NCBI GenBank assembly: GCA_002215645.1 | Contig: NGFI01000002.1 | Span: 248,001-312,000, forward strand | Source of the DNA: Gemmatimonadetes bacterium 2013_60CM_65_52 | GTDB lineage: Bacteria > Gemmatimonadota > Gemmatimonadetes > Gemmatimonadales > Gemmatimonadaceae | Direction: 5' to 3' | DNA length: 64,000 nucleotides | Part shown: one piece after another, positions 26,596 through 34,623 of the stretch | How the letters are laid out: each line of letters opens with the position of its first letter | Position numbering within the stretch: position 1 is the first letter of the stretch | Program-made: the position numbers and the translations under genes | Notes under the pieces: generated by a model | What the model was told of the DNA's origin: nothing | The model's input: the letters and a program-made list of their open reading frames with translations, nothing else | The model's database searches: none

Positions 26596-26661
26596 GTACA
26601 GGATACGCTGTCTTACCGAGTGCCGGATACCGGGTACTGTCTTTCACTACTGGTCTTCACA
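26596..26661 (+). repeat. 66-bp dispersed intergenic repeat, copy A (heptamer-based)
   Basis: Matches 44211-44276 in the opposite orientation at 56 of 66 positions without gaps. Its core is a run of related heptamers: TACCGAG, TGCCGGA, TACCGGG, TACTGTC. It lies between the convergent 3' ends of the nucleotidyltransferase-like gene and the cytochrome gene. It is less GC-rich than its surroundings and has no coding potential. Confidence 0.8.
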
Positions 26662-26671
26662 AGCCCGCACC

Positions 26672-27568
26672 TCAGGTGGCTACCGGTTGCACCGTCCGCA
26701 GATAGAAAAAGATCGCCGTGATCTCGTCGTCGGTCATGTTCCGGAAGTGCCTCCACGGCATGGCCGCGTTCACCGCTGAGCCGTCGGGGCGTTTGCCCTC
26801 TCGCAAGAGTCGGCGGAAGTCCTCTTCCGTCCAGGTCTTCGTCGGGCCCGCCGGTGTCAAATTCGCCGCCGGCGGCCACTCGGGCGGACCGTTTGCTATC
26901 CTGCCACCATTCAGCTTGGGACCATGGCAGCCCTTGCAGGACACGCTAGCGAGGTACGCACCGTATCCCGCCATCGGCGTCCTCGAGACCGACAGGACGT
27001 GGAGACGCTCATGGTCGATGTGCTCCGCCTCGAGCAGCGGAATCTTGCCCGCGACCATCAGCGCGCGAGCCACCGGACCCACCGTCGAGAGCGGCAGTTC
27101 GTTGTCGACAGGTGGGATGGAACGAACGAATGCGATGACCGCCGCCAAATCCTCGTCCGACAGATTCGCGTAGTCGGTTGAGGGCATGATCTTGAGCGCC
27201 CGCCCCGTCGGCGCGAGACCGTGCCGGATGGCGCGATCGAAATCCGCGTCACTCAGCGTCGAGCCGACGCCACCTTTTCCGCGCGTGAGGTTCAAGGCGT
27301 AGATGCGACCGAACGCCGGATCGTCGATCATCTTGGTGCCGGCGAGGTTGTCGCCGTGACACGAGGTGCAGCCGCCCAGAGCATGCACGACATGCGCGCC
27401 TCGCGCGATCGTGGCGGAATCCCGCTGCACCGTCACGGGCTTGGCGACGACCGGCCACTCCTTGCGATATCTCGCTTCCGACGCGCCGTAGACGCCTGCG
27501 GCAAGCAGGAGCACGAGCGTCGCCAATCCGCCGGCCAGATAGCCGAGCCATTTTGCCACTCTGCGCAT
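26672..27568 (-). CDS. Diheme c-type cytochrome, membrane-anchored
   Basis: A 298-residue protein with an N-terminal membrane helix (about 8-30) and two cytochrome c domains in the periplasm. Heme motifs are CTSCH at 67-71 and CKGCH at 211-215. Likely axial methionines are in KIMPSTDYANLSDEDLAA and AAMPWRHFRNMTDDEI, the latter near the C-terminus. The layout resembles the cytochrome subunits of alcohol/aldehyde dehydrogenases and similar electron-transfer proteins. No dehydrogenase gene is adjacent, so the donor is unknown. Confidence 0.9.
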   Translation of the reverse strand: MRRVAKWLGYLAGGLATLVLLLAAGVYGASEARYRKEWPVVAKPVTVQRDSATIARGAHVVHALGGCTSCHGDNLAGTKMIDDPAFGRIYALNLTRGKGGVGSTLSDADFDRAIRHGLAPTGRALKIMPSTDYANLSDEDLAAVIAFVRSIPPVDNELPLSTVGPVARALMVAGKIPLLEAEHIDHERLHVLSVSRTPMAGYGAYLASVSCKGCHGPKLNGGRIANGPPEWPPAANLTPAGPTKTWTEEDFRRLLREGKRPDGSAVNAAMPWRHFRNMTDDEITAIFFYLRTVQPVAT

Positions 27569-27637
27569 GAATTACCCCGGGTGAGTGCGGCTAATTCTGC
27601 CGCCAGCGCGCCGATCCGTCCAGAGAGGCAAACGTGG

Positions 27638-27657
27638 GTGAACGGCGCACCGTTCAC
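27638..27657. terminator. Hairpin after uppS
   Basis: A perfect 8-bp inverted repeat GTGAACGG / CCGTTCAC with a CGCA loop, beginning four bases past the uppS stop on the minus strand. The following bases are only weakly T-rich, so it is a probable but modest terminator separating uppS from the cytochrome gene. Confidence 0.5.
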
Positions 27658-27660
27658 GAC

Positions 27661-28404
27661 CTAGGACGCGACTTGCTCCGGCGCCAATCCAAAACGGCGG
27701 TTTCGCCCACGGAAATCGGCGAGCGCTTCGGCCAGATCATCTCCCACGAACTCCGGCCACATCTTGTCGAGAAAGAGCAGCTCGGCGTAGGCGCACTCCC
27801 AGAGCAGAAAATCGCTGAGCCGCTGCTCGCCGCCCGTGCGGATGACGAGGTCCACGTCGCGCGCCGGCACCAGGTCGTGATCCACCCGCGCCAGAAGATC
27901 GGTGAACGCCTCACGCGACACGCTCTCGCCGCGCAACGCGGCGGACGCTCGCACCATCGCATCGCGGGCCGAATAGTCCATGGCGATGCGAAGATGCATC
28001 CGCGTCCCCGCCACGGTGACGGCTTCTACCTGGTCGATCGTCTCGCGCAACGATGACGAGAGGCGATCGCGTCGCCCGAGCACGGTGAGCCGCACGCCGT
28101 TTCGCAGGCAGCGCTTGGCCTCGTTGACGAGCGCCCGCCGAAACAGCCGCATCAACGCACTCACCTCGGCCGACGGCCGCTTCCAGTTGTCGGACGAGAA
28201 GGCGTAGAGCGTCAGGGTGCCCACACCCTCCTCCACTGCACGTTCCACGATCTCGCGCACGGTGCGTACGCCGGCTTCGTGACCGGCCGGGCGCGGAAGG
28301 CCATGGGCCGTCGCCCAGCGGCCGTTCCCGTCCATCACGATGGCGACGTGTGGTCCAGCGAACGCGGCGTGCGCGCTCGAGCTGCCGTGACGTGCGATGG
28401 ACAT
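27661..28404 (-). CDS. uppS: Isoprenyl transferase (undecaprenyl diphosphate synthase family)
   Basis: A 247-residue cis-prenyltransferase making the C55 lipid carrier for peptidoglycan and surface glycans. Signatures are HVAIVMDGNGRWA near residue 19, RPAGHEAGVRTVREIV, LTLYAFSSDNWKRP near 75, and the C-terminal DLVIRTGGEQRLSDFLLWECAYAEL and FLDKMWPEF. All catalytic motifs (first Asp, RxG...E, SxxNxxRP-like) are intact. It begins five bases after the regulator gene stop, so it is in an operon with the regulator and the membrane protein upstream. Confidence 0.96.
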   Translation of the reverse strand: MSIARHGSSSAHAAFAGPHVAIVMDGNGRWATAHGLPRPAGHEAGVRTVREIVERAVEEGVGTLTLYAFSSDNWKRPSAEVSALMRLFRRALVNEAKRCLRNGVRLTVLGRRDRLSSSLRETIDQVEAVTVAGTRMHLRIAMDYSARDAMVRASAALRGESVSREAFTDLLARVDHDLVPARDVDLVIRTGGEQRLSDFLLWECAYAELLFLDKMWPEFVGDDLAEALADFRGRNRRFGLAPEQVAS

Positions 28405-28409
28405 GCCGA

Positions 28410-28823
28410 TCAGCGATCCCGCGTGGCGCGGATGAGCGCCTCCATGTGATCCAGGTAGCGCTCGAGCGCCCGCCGGCCCACCGGCGTGATGCGGTACTCG
28501 GTGCGGGGAACGCGGCCCTCGAACGACTTGGTGCAGGTCACGTACGCGGCATCCTCGAGCTTGCGGGCGTGCACGCTGAGATTTCCGTCAGTCGTGTTCA
28601 TCAGCCGCTTGAGCTCATTGAAGGTGAGAGACTCATTCACGGCAAGCGCGCTGACGATGCCGAGGCGAAGCCGCTCGTGAATCAGCCGGTCCAGCGCGAG
28701 CGCACCGCCCTCGCCGGCAGCAACGCCTGCTTCTCCGTTGACACGCCGAAGGCCCGCGGCGTTCTTGCCGCGCTCGTCGCCTGAATCATTCGGCTTTCGT
28801 GAGGCCGCGCCCGGCTTAACCAC
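28410..28823 (-). CDS. Winged-helix transcriptional regulator (HTH_34/ArsR-like)
   Basis: A 137-residue protein. The N-terminal ~40 residues are low-complexity and basic. The rest is a winged helix: LIHERLRLGIVSALAVNESLTFNELKRLM, then NTTDGNLSVHARKLEDAAYV (recognition helix) and SFEGRVPRTEYRITPVGRRALERYLDHME (wing and dimer helix). This fits PF13601-like regulators of membrane or stress genes. GTG 28823 overlaps the stop of the upstream gene by eight bases and has GGAGG four bases upstream. It commonly pairs with a DUF-type membrane protein, as here. Confidence 0.85.
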   Translation of the reverse strand: MVKPGAASRKPNDSGDERGKNAAGLRRVNGEAGVAAGEGGALALDRLIHERLRLGIVSALAVNESLTFNELKRLMNTTDGNLSVHARKLEDAAYVTCTKSFEGRVPRTEYRITPVGRRALERYLDHMEALIRATRDR

Positions 28824-29424
28824 CGTGCCTCCGCGCGATGAGGGTTCCGAAAACAATGTGGAGGACGCCAAATCCAACCACCATGCTTGCCGTCCTCCAC
28901 GAGTACGGAGCGAACAGCGCAAGCGAACCCACACCCATGAATGCGAATCCCATCACCGGAATGATGCGCACGGAAAACGTGCCCGCGGCGACGACGCCGA
29001 CGCCGTAGAGAAGCATCCACACGCCCGGTACCAGGCTCAGCATGCCATGCTCGTAGAACACGAGCGTGAGCAACGCGCCGGCCATCATTGGCGGCGCGAA
29101 GCTGAACACCATCTTTCGCGCGGGCTCCGACCACAGCGGCAGGTGCGCGGCCCGCGCCTTCAGAATCATCGCATAGAAGGTGATGACGATCGAGAGACAC
29201 GCTTCTGCCAGCCAGATGAACATCCAGCGGGCCGAGCTGTGCGTCGCGGCCGACAATGCGGCAGCGCCGAGTGCCGTGGCGCCAATGAACACCGTACCCC
29301 AGCCGGAGACGGCCGTGAACGTCCCGGCGGCCTCCATCGTCTGGCGGATGTAGCGCAGGTTGTCCATCGCCCGCGCCTGCATCTCGGGCGGGTCGGTAGG
29401 ACGGAACGGCAGGACACGCGACAT
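28816..29424 (-). CDS. Multi-pass membrane protein of unknown function (partner of the winged-helix regulator)
   Basis: A 202-residue protein with about six hydrophobic helices: TVFIGATALGAAALSAAT, MFIWLAEACLSIVITFYAMIL, FSFAPPMMAGALLTLVFY, LVPGVWMLLYGVGVVAAGTF, IIPVMGFAFMGVGSLALFA and MVVGFGVLHIVFGTLIA. I do not recognise a named family beyond this layout. ATG 29424 is preferred because a TTGACA-N17-CAAACT promoter ends seven bases before it. Its stop lies inside the regulator gene start, so the two are translationally coupled and the regulator may control the pair. Confidence 0.75.
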   Translation of the reverse strand: MSRVLPFRPTDPPEMQARAMDNLRYIRQTMEAAGTFTAVSGWGTVFIGATALGAAALSAATHSSARWMFIWLAEACLSIVITFYAMILKARAAHLPLWSEPARKMVFSFAPPMMAGALLTLVFYEHGMLSLVPGVWMLLYGVGVVAAGTFSVRIIPVMGFAFMGVGSLALFAPYSWRTASMVVGFGVLHIVFGTLIARRHGG

Positions 29425-29431
29425 GACGGGA

Positions 29432-29460
29432 AGTTTGGCGTCGCAGACCCGTTCTGTCAA
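29432..29460 (-). promoter_or_regulatory. Promoter of the membrane protein/regulator/uppS unit
   Basis: On the minus strand TTGACA (29455-29460), 17 bases, then CAAACT (29432-29437), ending seven bases before the ATG at 29424. The -35 is a perfect consensus while the -10 is weak. There is no ribosome site, so a leaderless transcript is predicted. Confidence 0.6.
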
Positions 29461-29478
29461 GTGCTTTATGTCACAAAG

Positions 29479-30150
29479 CTAGACGGGATGATCCTCCGCC
29501 GAATCGCCACCCTTCGCTGCGCCGGTACCGCCAATGGCTGTCGGGCCAGGTGGAGGATCGCTCGCGGGAAAGCTCTGCTCGCCGACTGAATCCACACGGC
29601 GGTCCTCAATGCGCGCCGCAAATTCGCGCACAATGGCCGCGCAGAAATGCGGGAGATCGTCCGGCTTCCGACTCGTCACGAGCGCATCATCCACCTGCAC
29701 CGGCGAATCGACCCACTTTCCACCCGCATTGCGAATGTCCGTCTGAAGCGATGGCCACGAGGTGAGCGTGCGGCCAGCCACGGCGCCCGCCTCCACGAGC
29801 ATCCACGGGGCATGGCAAATCGCCGCCACAGGTTTCTCGGACAGCATGAACTCACGGACGAACTGCACCGCCGCCTGATCGGTCCGCAGGCGATCCGGAT
29901 TCGCAACGCCCCCGGGCAACAACAGCGCATCGTAGTCCGCCACCTTCACGTCGGCGAGAACCCGGTCCACCGGAATGCGCGCGCCCTTGTCGTCGTGATT
30001 CATCGCCTGAATGGAATCGCCCTTTGGGGCGATCAGGTGCGTAATCGCTCCCGCCGCATCGAGCGCGCGCCTCGGTTCCTCGAGCTCGATCTGTTCGACA
30101 CCGTCCGTGGCGACGATCGCCACTCTCTTCTGCTTCAGATCGGCATTCAT
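29479..30150 (-). CDS. DJ-1/PfpI-family type 1 glutamine amidotransferase-like protein
   Basis: A 223-residue protein. The DJ-1/PfpI fold spans ~8-180: VAIVATDGVEQIELEEPRRAL, the YDALLLPGGVANPDRLR loop with the conserved nucleophile-elbow partner, and AAICHAPWML carrying the reactive cysteine next to histidine. Members act as deglycases, chaperones or proteases; specificity is not readable. The C-terminal ~45 residues are a disordered Pro/Gly/Asp tail with SFPASDPP, seen appended to some family members. ATG 30150 was chosen over an upstream TTG. Confidence 0.88.
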   Translation of the reverse strand: MNADLKQKRVAIVATDGVEQIELEEPRRALDAAGAITHLIAPKGDSIQAMNHDDKGARIPVDRVLADVKVADYDALLLPGGVANPDRLRTDQAAVQFVREFMLSEKPVAAICHAPWMLVEAGAVAGRTLTSWPSLQTDIRNAGGKWVDSPVQVDDALVTSRKPDDLPHFCAAIVREFAARIEDRRVDSVGEQSFPASDPPPGPTAIGGTGAAKGGDSAEDHPV

Positions 30151-30223
30151 GTGCAACCTCGTCGTTGACGCTGCAATCGTCGCCTCACGTTCCGTGCCGG
30201 TTCACGGCCGCCGCACACTACCG

Positions 30224-30253
30224 TTGCGCCGCTCATCCACACAGCCTTATCTG
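30224..30253 (+). promoter_or_regulatory. Putative holB promoter
   Basis: TTGCGC (30224-30229), an 18-base spacer and TATCTG (30248-30253). The same TTGCGC-N18-TATCT form occurs before lon. Transcription would begin about 20 bases before the GTG start at 30279. Confidence 0.5.
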
Positions 30254-30278
30254 CACACGCCACCACACGAAATCTCCC

Positions 30279-31352
30279 GTGCCGCTTCTTCCACTCCACG
30301 GCCACGGCGGGCTCCGCGCCCGCTTCGACGACGCAATTCGTCGCGACGTCCTTCCCGGCTCCTTGTTGCTTCACGGGCCGGCAGGCGTGGGCAAGCAGCG
30401 GCTTGCGCTCTGGCTGGGGCAGCGGCTGCTCTGCACCGGAGCCGAGCCGCGGCCATGCGGAACCTGTCAGCATTGCCGGTACGCGCTCGCCGGAAATCAT
30501 CCGGACATTCACTGGTATTTTCCGCGTCCACGCCCGCGAGACGCGGACTCCACCCCCTCGCGAATCGACGATGATTTGCGCGAAGCTGTCGCCGATCGGA
30601 TCGCGACGGGTGCCTATGCCCCGCCGCCGCCGGAGGAAGCGATCTTCGTGTCCACCGTTCGCGCCATCGTCCGATCGGCTGCCATGAACCCGGCGCTCGG
30701 TGCGAGAAAGATCTATCTCATCGGCGAAGCCGACCGCATGGTCGTGCGCGAGGACGCCGAGGAAGCCGCCGGTGCGTTCCTCAAGATGTTGGAGGAGCCG
30801 TCACCGCGCGCAACCGTGGTGCTCACGACCGCCGAGCCCGGCGCGCTGATTCCGACCATCCGATCGCGCCTCGTCGCGGTGCGCGTACCACCGCTCGGTG
30901 ACCGGGACGTCGACGCCGTGCTTCAGGAGCCGGCAATGCAGGAAGCGATAAAGGAAGCGAACGGCCCCAAGGGGCTCGCGGAACAGCGGCGCCTTGCGAA
31001 TGGAGCGCCGGGCTCCCTCCTCGGAAGCCGCGAATGGAGCGACGCCATCGCCCGCGCGCAACGGATTCTGGATGCGGCGGGCAGTCACGACCGCCGCAAG
31101 CAGATGAAGACGGCGCTTCAGCAGGGCGCCACCGGGTCACGCGGAGCATTCAGTACCGCGCTGGATGCCCTGACCAGCCTTCTTCACGAGCGGCTGAAGG
31201 CCACGATCGAACGCGGCCACCTGTCGGCAGCGGCTTCCGCTTCGCGCGCATTCGACGCCGTGGAGGCAGCGAAGGAGCGCGCAGCCGCCAACACCAATCC
31301 ACGGCTGGTGACGAGCGAGCTGCTTCGGCAGCTCGCCGAGCACGTGGCGTGA
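30279..31352 (+). CDS. holB: DNA polymerase III delta-prime subunit (clamp loader)
   Basis: A 357-residue clamp-loader subunit. The P-loop-like [15 protein letters not shown] is near residue 30, the four-cysteine zinc module (C...C..C..C in GTCQHC) near 50-64, and the sensor segment [18 protein letters not shown] is followed by IPTIRSR (the SRC-like motif). These fit delta-prime rather than DnaX because the protein is short and lacks the gamma/tau C-terminus. GTG 30279 begins the family N-terminus [15 protein letters not shown]. It overlaps moaC by four bases (GTGA). Confidence 0.9.
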   Translation: MPLLPLHGHGGLRARFDDAIRRDVLPGSLLLHGPAGVGKQRLALWLGQRLLCTGAEPRPCGTCQHCRYALAGNHPDIHWYFPRPRPRDADSTPSRIDDDLREAVADRIATGAYAPPPPEEAIFVSTVRAIVRSAAMNPALGARKIYLIGEADRMVVREDAEEAAGAFLKMLEEPSPRATVVLTTAEPGALIPTIRSRLVAVRVPPLGDRDVDAVLQEPAMQEAIKEANGPKGLAEQRRLANGAPGSLLGSREWSDAIARAQRILDAAGSHDRRKQMKTALQQGATGSRGAFSTALDALTSLLHERLKATIERGHLSAAASASRAFDAVEAAKERAAANTNPRLVTSELLRQLAEHVA

Positions 31353-31837
31353 AGCGCGACGCCGAAGACCTCGCGCACGTCGCGCCCGACGGAACAGCCA
31401 GGATGGTGGACGTCGGGGGCAAGCCCGAAACGGATCGGACGGCGCGCGCCAGCGGCCACATTCGCATGAAGCCGGAGACTCTGGAGGCCATCCTCGCCAA
31501 CACACTGAAAAAGGGGGACGTGCTGGCCGCGGCCCGCCTGGCCGGGATCATGGCAGCCAAGCGCACGTCCGACCTCATCCCGCTTTGCCACCCCATCGCG
31601 CTCACGGACGTCCAGGTCGACCTTCGGCCAGACCCCGCCCTGCCTGGACTTCGCGCCGAAGCCGTCGCGCGGACGGTCGGGCGCACCGGCGTCGAGATGG
31701 AGGCCCTGATGGCAGTCTCCGTCGCACTGCTGACGGTGTACGACATGGCCAAATCCATGGACCGCGAGATGACCCTGCTGGGTATCGTTCTGGACCAAAA
31801 AACAGGTGGAGGTTCCGGCCCGTTTTCAAGGGGTTGA
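31349..31837 (+). CDS. moaC: Cyclic pyranopterin monophosphate synthase
   Basis: A 162-residue molybdenum-cofactor enzyme acting after MoaA to form cyclic pyranopterin monophosphate. Signatures are [18 protein letters not shown] near the N-terminus, [28 protein letters not shown] near 50-75, the [27 protein letters not shown] segment near 110-135 and KTGGGSGPF at the end. Catalytic Lys and His residues are conserved. It is coupled to holB by a GTGA overlap. No moaA or other cofactor genes are near. Confidence 0.96.
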   Translation: MKRDAEDLAHVAPDGTARMVDVGGKPETDRTARASGHIRMKPETLEAILANTLKKGDVLAAARLAGIMAAKRTSDLIPLCHPIALTDVQVDLRPDPALPGLRAEAVARTVGRTGVEMEALMAVSVALLTVYDMAKSMDREMTLLGIVLDQKTGGGSGPFSRG

Positions 31838-31862
31838 TGGCACGGCCGTTGCGCAGTATGCT
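31834..31862 (+). promoter_or_regulatory. Promoter of the lytic transglycosylase gene at 31916
   Basis: TTGATG (31834-31839), 17 bases, TATGCT (31857-31862). The -35 overlaps the moaC stop. The predicted 5' leader is about 47 bases and ends in a hairpin directly before the ATG. Confidence 0.6.
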
Positions 31863-31892
31863 GAAGGAGCAGCGAGCTGTACCTGAGAAGCT

Positions 31893-31909
31893 AACCCTTT
31901 ACCAGGGTT
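31893..31909 (+). promoter_or_regulatory. Leader hairpin abutting the lytic transglycosylase start
   Basis: AACCCT / AGGGTT with a five-base loop, ending six bases before the ATG at 31916. It would occupy the ribosome-binding region and so could control translation. No known riboswitch class fits. Confidence 0.4.
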
Positions 31910-31915
31910 CAACTT

Positions 31916-32623
31916 ATGAAAACACTCCGAGGCACGTACGTGCATCGCGGAGATCGAATGCGGCGGCGCACCCGCGTAAAACAAATGGTGCTCGCCGCGA
32001 GTTTTTTTGTCACCGTGGGACTGCTCCTTGGCAACCGCGAGCCGGCCGCCCCGGCGGCGGAGGCGGCCCCGGTGTCCAGGGGCGCCGGTTTTCACATCGA
32101 TTTGAGCACCAATCGGTCGCTGACGGCTCAGCTTGACTCCGCCCGCGGAGAGCTGGATCTGGCGAAAGCACAGCTCGAGCGGGCCAACAAGATCATCTCG
32201 TATTCCACCCAGTACGGAATCGGGGCTGGCCTGGCCGGCACCATCGTCGATGTCGCCCGGGCCGAAGGCATCGATCCAGACCTGGCCTTCCGCTTGGTCA
32301 AGCTGGAGAGTGACTTCAACGCGCACGCCACCAGCCCCGTGGGCGCCATCGGCCTGACGCAGGTGATGCCCAGCACGGCCAGGTACTATCAGAAGGGCAT
32401 CAGCGTCCAGCGGCTCTACGAGCCCGGCCAGAACCTCAGAATCGGGTTCCGCTATCTGCGCGGGCTCGTCAACGAGTACCACGGAGACATGCACCTGGCG
32501 CTGCTGGTCTACAATCGCGGTCCGGCAGCTGTCGCGAAGTCTCGTGCGAACGGCGACAACCCGTCGAACGGGTACGATCGGATCGTCACCAAAGGGTACC
32601 GCGGAAAGGGCGTCGTGAACTAG
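31916..32623 (+). CDS. Lytic transglycosylase (SLT domain), exported
   Basis: A 235-residue peptidoglycan lytic transglycosylase. The N-terminus has a basic stretch and a hydrophobic signal or anchor helix (about 22-42). A short coiled region follows (QLDSARGELDLAKAQLERANKII). The SLT domain spans ~95-215: catalytic glutamate in FRLVKLESDFNAHATS, PVGAIGLTQVMPSTARY, and LLVYNRGPAAVAK. It is short, as in soluble SLT proteins without accessory domains. It ends convergently on the LysM protein gene; the two stops share a palindromic CTAG. Confidence 0.9.
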   Translation: MKTLRGTYVHRGDRMRRRTRVKQMVLAASFFVTVGLLLGNREPAAPAAEAAPVSRGAGFHIDLSTNRSLTAQLDSARGELDLAKAQLERANKIISYSTQYGIGAGLAGTIVDVARAEGIDPDLAFRLVKLESDFNAHATSPVGAIGLTQVMPSTARYYQKGISVQRLYEPGQNLRIGFRYLRGLVNEYHGDMHLALLVYNRGPAAVAKSRANGDNPSNGYDRIVTKGYRGKGVVN

Positions 32624-33993
32624 CCTTTCGGGCTCCCGGTAGTTCGGCGTCCCCCGTCGCGAGCTTTCTTCGTGGCGGGGGGCGTCTTTTTCCGCCTCGT
32701 CGAGCTCTTGTGAGCCTTGGCCTTGTGAGCGCGCACGTGGCGCGCGCTCTTGGCGTGACGCTCGATGGACGGATCCGGCACGTCGCGCGCTGCTTCCACG
32801 ACCGCCGTAGTCGGCACCAAAAGCCGTTGGCCGGTGGGCAATCTGCCGCTCCTCAACACACGCATGCCGGGATTGAACGCGCGAACGGCCCAGACCGGAA
32901 TTCCATGCCGGTCGGCTACGCGACGGGGCGTGTCGCCCTTTTTCGTTTCGACGTCGCGCGTGGCGACGCGAGCGTCGCGCGGTAACGCATCGAAGGCGGA
33001 ATCGAACTGAGAGGCCGTGCCCGGCGGCAGCCGGACCAGCGTCGTGGATTTCGGCGGCGTCATCCCCCGGAACAGGTGCGGATTCAACTCGGTGATGGCG
33101 GCCGTCTCCACACCGGCCGCGCGAGCCACGGCGGCCAACGGCGTCGACGCGGGCACTGACACGGAGTCGTACTGGAAGGGTGGCCGGACGTGGAGCTCCA
33201 TCCCGTATCGGGCGGGCTCCTTCGCAATGAGCGCGGCCGCGATCAACTGCGGCACGTAGTCTCGCGTCTCCGCCCGCAGGTAGTCCTTGTCCGCGAGGAC
33301 GAAGAAGGCGTCTTCGACATCCACGCCGTTGACGTCGTCCGCATAGCGTGCAATGCCGCGGGCCACGCGACCGGGTCCGCCATTGTACGCGGCTGCGGCC
33401 AGGTAGAGAGAGCCGAACTGATCACGCAGGCCGCGTATGAAGCGCACTGCTGCGGTCGTGGACTTCACCGGGTCGCGGCGCTCATCCACCCACCCGTCCA
33501 CGCGCATGCCCATGCCGCGCGCGGTGGATGTCATGAACTGCCACATCCCGACCGCCGCGGCCCGCGAGTAGGCATTGGGATCGAACCCGCTTTCGACGAG
33601 CGCCAGGTAGTAGAGATCCTCCGGCAGGCCGCCCGCGCGGAGCGAAGCGCGGATCATCGGTTCGTACCGTGTGCCGCGCTCGAGACGGTCGGTGATGCGT
33701 TCCCTGGCGCGTCCGGTGAACATGGTCACGTAATGCGCCACGCGTTCGCGCGTTTCGTACGCGCGCACGTCCATGTCCCAGGCTGGCACTGGCGCCAGCG
33801 AGTCGGGCTTGGCGGGATTGGTCGAGAGAAAGTCTCCCGGCATCTCGACCGAGCCCTTCGTGACGTCGCCGCGCGTGACGCCCGCGGGGACGACGTTGTG
33901 GCGCGAGGTATCGTTCGTCTGTGCCCGCGACGGTAATGGCGAAAGAGCGAGCGCCAGCACGGTCGTGGCGAGAATCAGCGAAGTATGCCGCAC
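32620..33993 (-). CDS. MltD-like lytic transglycosylase with LysM repeats
   Basis: A 457-residue exported peptidoglycan hydrolase. The signal peptide is RHTSLILATTVLALALS...RAQ. The SLT domain lies at about 120-260 with catalytic LALVESGFDPNAYSRAAAVGMWQFM and AAAAYNGGPGRVARG. Two LysM-type repeats follow (about 295-345 starting ASTPLAAVARAAG, and about 360-410 starting KKGDTPRRVADRHG). The C-terminal tail is Lys/Arg-rich. GTG 33993 was chosen because it starts the signal sequence. The order SLT then LysM matches MltD. Confidence 0.9.
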   Translation of the reverse strand: MRHTSLILATTVLALALSPLPSRAQTNDTSRHNVVPAGVTRGDVTKGSVEMPGDFLSTNPAKPDSLAPVPAWDMDVRAYETRERVAHYVTMFTGRARERITDRLERGTRYEPMIRASLRAGGLPEDLYYLALVESGFDPNAYSRAAAVGMWQFMTSTARGMGMRVDGWVDERRDPVKSTTAAVRFIRGLRDQFGSLYLAAAAYNGGPGRVARGIARYADDVNGVDVEDAFFVLADKDYLRAETRDYVPQLIAAALIAKEPARYGMELHVRPPFQYDSVSVPASTPLAAVARAAGVETAAITELNPHLFRGMTPPKSTTLVRLPPGTASQFDSAFDALPRDARVATRDVETKKGDTPRRVADRHGIPVWAVRAFNPGMRVLRSGRLPTGQRLLVPTTAVVEAARDVPDPSIERHAKSARHVRAHKAKAHKSSTRRKKTPPATKKARDGGRRTTGSPKG

Positions 33994-34037
33994 GTGCTGC
34001 CGGGAAACGGCGGCGCCTTTGGCGCCGCAGGTGGGGA

Positions 34038-34490
34038 TCAGCGGTTCAGGATGTACGAGCTCATGGTGCGGTTCGTGGCGTTGAGCACGGCGAGTGAAGC
34101 GCCTCGCACCAGATCGCCATCGGTGAGATAGCAGCCGAGCAGGCGTTCCGGGCCGTCGTGTCCGTGCTGATGCAGCGAGACGATGACGACGTGCGCGTCG
34201 AACGCGCGAACCACTTTGACGCCGATGAGCTCGAACGTGATGTCGCGCGACGTGAATGTCTCGAGCGCGCGCAGCGCGGCGTCGGCGCCAAGGCGTGTGT
34301 CGCCCGATGGGCTCGACTGGCCGGTCTGGCTGCCGGCGATGAGCTCGTCGCCGTACTCCAGGGTCACCTCGCACGCGACGCGGCCGGAGGTGGTACGCGA
34401 GAGCGTGAAGTTCCGGAATCGGAGCCGTTCCTGTTTGACCACGACGGCTGTCATCGGGCGGGCGGGGCCACTCTTATGCATGGTGGACAT
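34038..34490 (-). CDS. Conserved-looking hypothetical protein, alpha/beta
   Basis: About 150 residues, no signal or membrane segment. A possible weak similarity to the regulatory (LeuA-dimer-type) domain lies in the C-terminal half: GADAALRALETFTSRDITFEL, then VVIVSLHQ, and a closing segment RGASLAVLNATNRTMSSYIL. I cannot assign a function. Start is ambiguous among ATG 34490, 34481 and a later one. It lies in the gap between the MltD-like gene and a divergent serine hydrolase. Confidence 0.6.
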   Translation of the reverse strand: MSTMHKSGPARPMTAVVVKQERLRFRNFTLSRTTSGRVACEVTLEYGDELIAGSQTGQSSPSGDTRLGADAALRALETFTSRDITFELIGVKVVRAFDAHVVIVSLHQHGHDGPERLLGCYLTDGDLVRGASLAVLNATNRTMSSYILNR

Positions 34491-34587
34491 CTGCTGCCAT
34501 CTCGGTGTGGGACAGCGTGCCGGCATTTCCGGAGCGCCGTCGCCCCGAGGTGAGTAACGAATGAGTTGCAGAAAAGGCAACGGCGAT

Positions 34588-34616
34588 CTTGGCGCCGTCA
34601 AGGCCCTCCCTATATT
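34588..34616 (+). promoter_or_regulatory. Promoter of the serine hydrolase gene
   Basis: CTTGGC (34588-34593), 17 bases, TATATT (34611-34616), ending seven bases before the ATG at 34624. No ribosome site lies between, so a leaderless mRNA is expected. Confidence 0.55.
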
Positions 34617-34623
34617 CGCTCCT

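Noticed and set aside
31880-31915. TPP riboswitch-like string CTGAGA...ACCCTT before the lytic transglycosylase gene
   Set aside because: Only the first thi-box elements are mimicked. The conserved second half (CCTGATCTGGATAAT and following) is missing, and the gene is unrelated to thiamine.
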